A stretch of DNA of 64,000 nucleotides from Verrucomicrobiota bacterium. Lineage in GTDB: Bacteria > Verrucomicrobiota > Verrucomicrobiia > Verrucomicrobiales > Verrucomicrobiaceae. The position numbers were made by a program, and so were the translations under genes. The stretch lies in assembly GCA_017301975.1 (NCBI GenBank), contig JAFLEI010000011.1, positions 62,001 through 126,000 on the forward strand, given 5' to 3'. How positions within the stretch are numbered: the first letter of the stretch is position 1; the number at the start of each line of letters is the position of its first letter. Positions 63,144 through 64,000 of the stretch are shown in pieces. A model generated the notes under the pieces. It was not told where the DNA came from and made no database searches. It saw only the letters and a list, made by a program, of their open reading frames with translations.

Positions 63144-63833
63144 ATGATAGATCTTATCTCCAAAGGCGGACCGCTCGTATGGCTCCTCATAGGGTGCCTG
63201 TGCTTCGCCGGGGCTATTTTCATCGAGCGTCTGGCCTACTTTCACCGGGCGAGCATGAACGTGGGTGAGTTCCTGGCCGGGCTGGCCAGCCTGATCCGCC
63301 GCAAAAACTTCGCCGAAGCCCTGCAGGAATGCGTGGCCACACGGGTGCCCGCCGGGCGCGTCATCCATGCGGCGCTTCTCCGGCATCATGCCCCGCGCGA
63401 GCAGCTCAAGGAGATTGTGCAGGAGGCGGGTCAGCTTGAGGTGCCACGGTTGGAGCGCTTTCTCGGCATTCTGAACGCCATCGCGCACGCTGCCCCCCTG
63501 ATCGGCCTGCTCGGCACCGTGATCGGCCTGCTGGACAGTTTTACCAGCCTCTCCTCCGCCAATGGCGTGGCGACACAGGCCGACGTGGCGCGCGGTGTGT
63601 ATCAAAGCCTGATCACTTCAGCGCTCGGTCTGGTGGTGGCGATCCCCGCCTATCTCTCCTTTGCCTTCCTCAGCGCCCGCGCCCGCTCCCTGATGCATGA
63701 TCTGGAACGCGCCGGCATTGAGATCGTGAATTTGATCGAAGACGCCAACAGTACCGACAACATCGTGGAATTCCGCCCGGCGGAAGCCGCGCCGCCGATG
63801 ACAAAGTCGCGTGGTCGCGGGATGAAAGGATAA
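63144..63833 (+). CDS. MotA/TolQ/ExbB family proton channel protein
   Basis: 229 residues. TM1 in ISKGGPLVWLLIGCLCFAGAIFIERLAYF; TM2 and TM3 in LNAIAHAAPLIGLLGTVIGLLDSFTSLS and VYQSLITSALGLVVAIPAYLSFAFLSA. The motifs APLIGLLGTVIGLLDSF and TALGLVVAIPA-type are those of ExbB/TolQ. It forms proton channels with ExbD/TolR to energise TonB or Tol systems. The ExbD-like gene starts 72 bases later and runs off the window. TolQ and ExbB cannot be separated by sequence here; no TonB, TolA or TolB gene is in view. Confidence 0.93.
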   Translation: MIDLISKGGPLVWLLIGCLCFAGAIFIERLAYFHRASMNVGEFLAGLASLIRRKNFAEALQECVATRVPAGRVIHAALLRHHAPREQLKEIVQEAGQLEVPRLERFLGILNAIAHAAPLIGLLGTVIGLLDSFTSLSSANGVATQADVARGVYQSLITSALGLVVAIPAYLSFAFLSARARSLMHDLERAGIEIVNLIEDANSTDNIVEFRPAEAAPPMTKSRGRGMKG

Positions 63834-63905
63834 GCGCCCGCAGCGCATTTTCGGCTGGCCCAACCACTCCGCGCCTCCGATACTGCGCCTACCGCCGTAT
63901 CAACC

Positions 63906-64000
63906 ATGAAGCTCGAGAGTCATCTTCCCAAGCAAAGCCCCTGGCTGTACACGGTACCGTTGCTGAACACGATTCTGCTCCTGCTGGTGTATTTCCTCCT
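63906..64000 (+). CDS. ExbD/TolR-like protein (3' truncated by window end)
   Basis: Only the first 31 residues are visible: a polar cytoplasmic start followed by a single TM helix (WLYTVPLLNTILLLLVYFLL), the standard ExbD/TolR N-terminus. It follows the ExbB-like gene on the same strand, so the pairing supports the call. The periplasmic domain and the proton-relaying Asp of the TM segment are outside or unverified. Confidence 0.7.
   Translation, partial: MKLESHLPKQSPWLYTVPLLNTILLLLVYFL

Noticed and set aside
1..64000. CRISPR arrays, insertion sequences, prophage or rRNA genes
   Set aside because: No evenly spaced direct repeats, transposase, integrase, phage structural gene or rRNA sequence was recognised.

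Overview
The window comes from a GC-rich Gram-negative bacterium, most likely a Verrucomicrobiota member of the Prosthecobacter/Verrucomicrobium type. The sequence basis is an LPS lipid A gene (lpxD), many secreted proteins with signal peptides, and families concentrated in Planctomycetes/Verrucomicrobia: a DUF1501 protein beside a PSCyt1-DUF1549-DUF1553 protein, a PVC-type CxxCH haem protein, a two-domain DUF1080 protein, PQQ-propeller giants and a lipase-maturation-factor protein. The lineage call is inference from gene content; there is no rRNA in the window.

Layout. 1-2.9 kb: 3' part of lpxD, a PolX-type DNA polymerase/PHP protein and a small repeat-like protein. 2.9-9.0 kb (minus): apparent operon of a giant secreted PQQ propeller with an embedded methyltransferase-like fold, an M20 amidohydrolase and an NlpC/P60 peptidase. 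9.1-13 kb: envelope proteins of unknown role, an LprI-like protein, a VF530 protein and a lone ABC ATPase. 13.1-17.8 kb: PafA-type phosphatase and uvrA, convergent, with hairpin repeats between them. 17.9-21.7 kb: Pro/Lys-rich anchored protein, hisD coupled to a small lipoprotein, and manA. 21.8-27.3 kb: glycolate oxidase subunits glcD-glcF, a flavin reductase and a secreted FAD oxidoreductase. 27.4-31.7 kb: glycine-zipper lipoprotein, a sulfite-oxidase-like molybdoprotein with its cytochrome c, an Rrf2 regulator and rarA.

31.8-36.4 kb: AT-rich leader with a 3D-domain lipoprotein, a secreted esterase and a large haem protein. 36.5-41.1 kb: a four-gene cluster made of an unknown secreted protein, a CreD-like membrane protein, response regulator CreB and sensor kinase CreC. 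41.2-45.5 kb: CysJ-like reductase without flavodoxin domain, and a HerA/DUF87-type ATPase followed by an unknown partner. 45.5-54.7 kb: prolyl oligopeptidase, DUF1080 protein, a 4-TM protein, and the DUF1501/PSD1 pair. 54.8-55.5 kb: a VapBC-like toxin-antitoxin pair. 55.5-59.6 kb (minus): probable operon of YbjN-like protein, PH-domain membrane protein, a sensor kinase with OB-fold-like repeats and a LuxR-type response regulator. 59.6-64 kb: tRNA-Pro(UGG), lipase maturation factor, a small membrane-anchored protein, nagA, and the start of an exbB-exbD locus cut by the window end.

The genes describe a chemoheterotroph with heavy envelope and extracellular investment (haem proteins, propellers, esterases, peptidases), amino-sugar and mannose catabolism (nagA, manA), glycolate and sulfite oxidation, and ordinary housekeeping (uvrA, polX, rarA, hisD, lpxD). 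No CRISPR array, insertion sequence, prophage or rRNA was seen. The best candidates for something undescribed are the secreted propeller with an internal methyltransferase fold, the YbjN/PH/OB-kinase operon whose kinase 5' end is built from a dispersed repeat, the cre-like operon with an added secreted protein, and the HerA-like ATPase pair.
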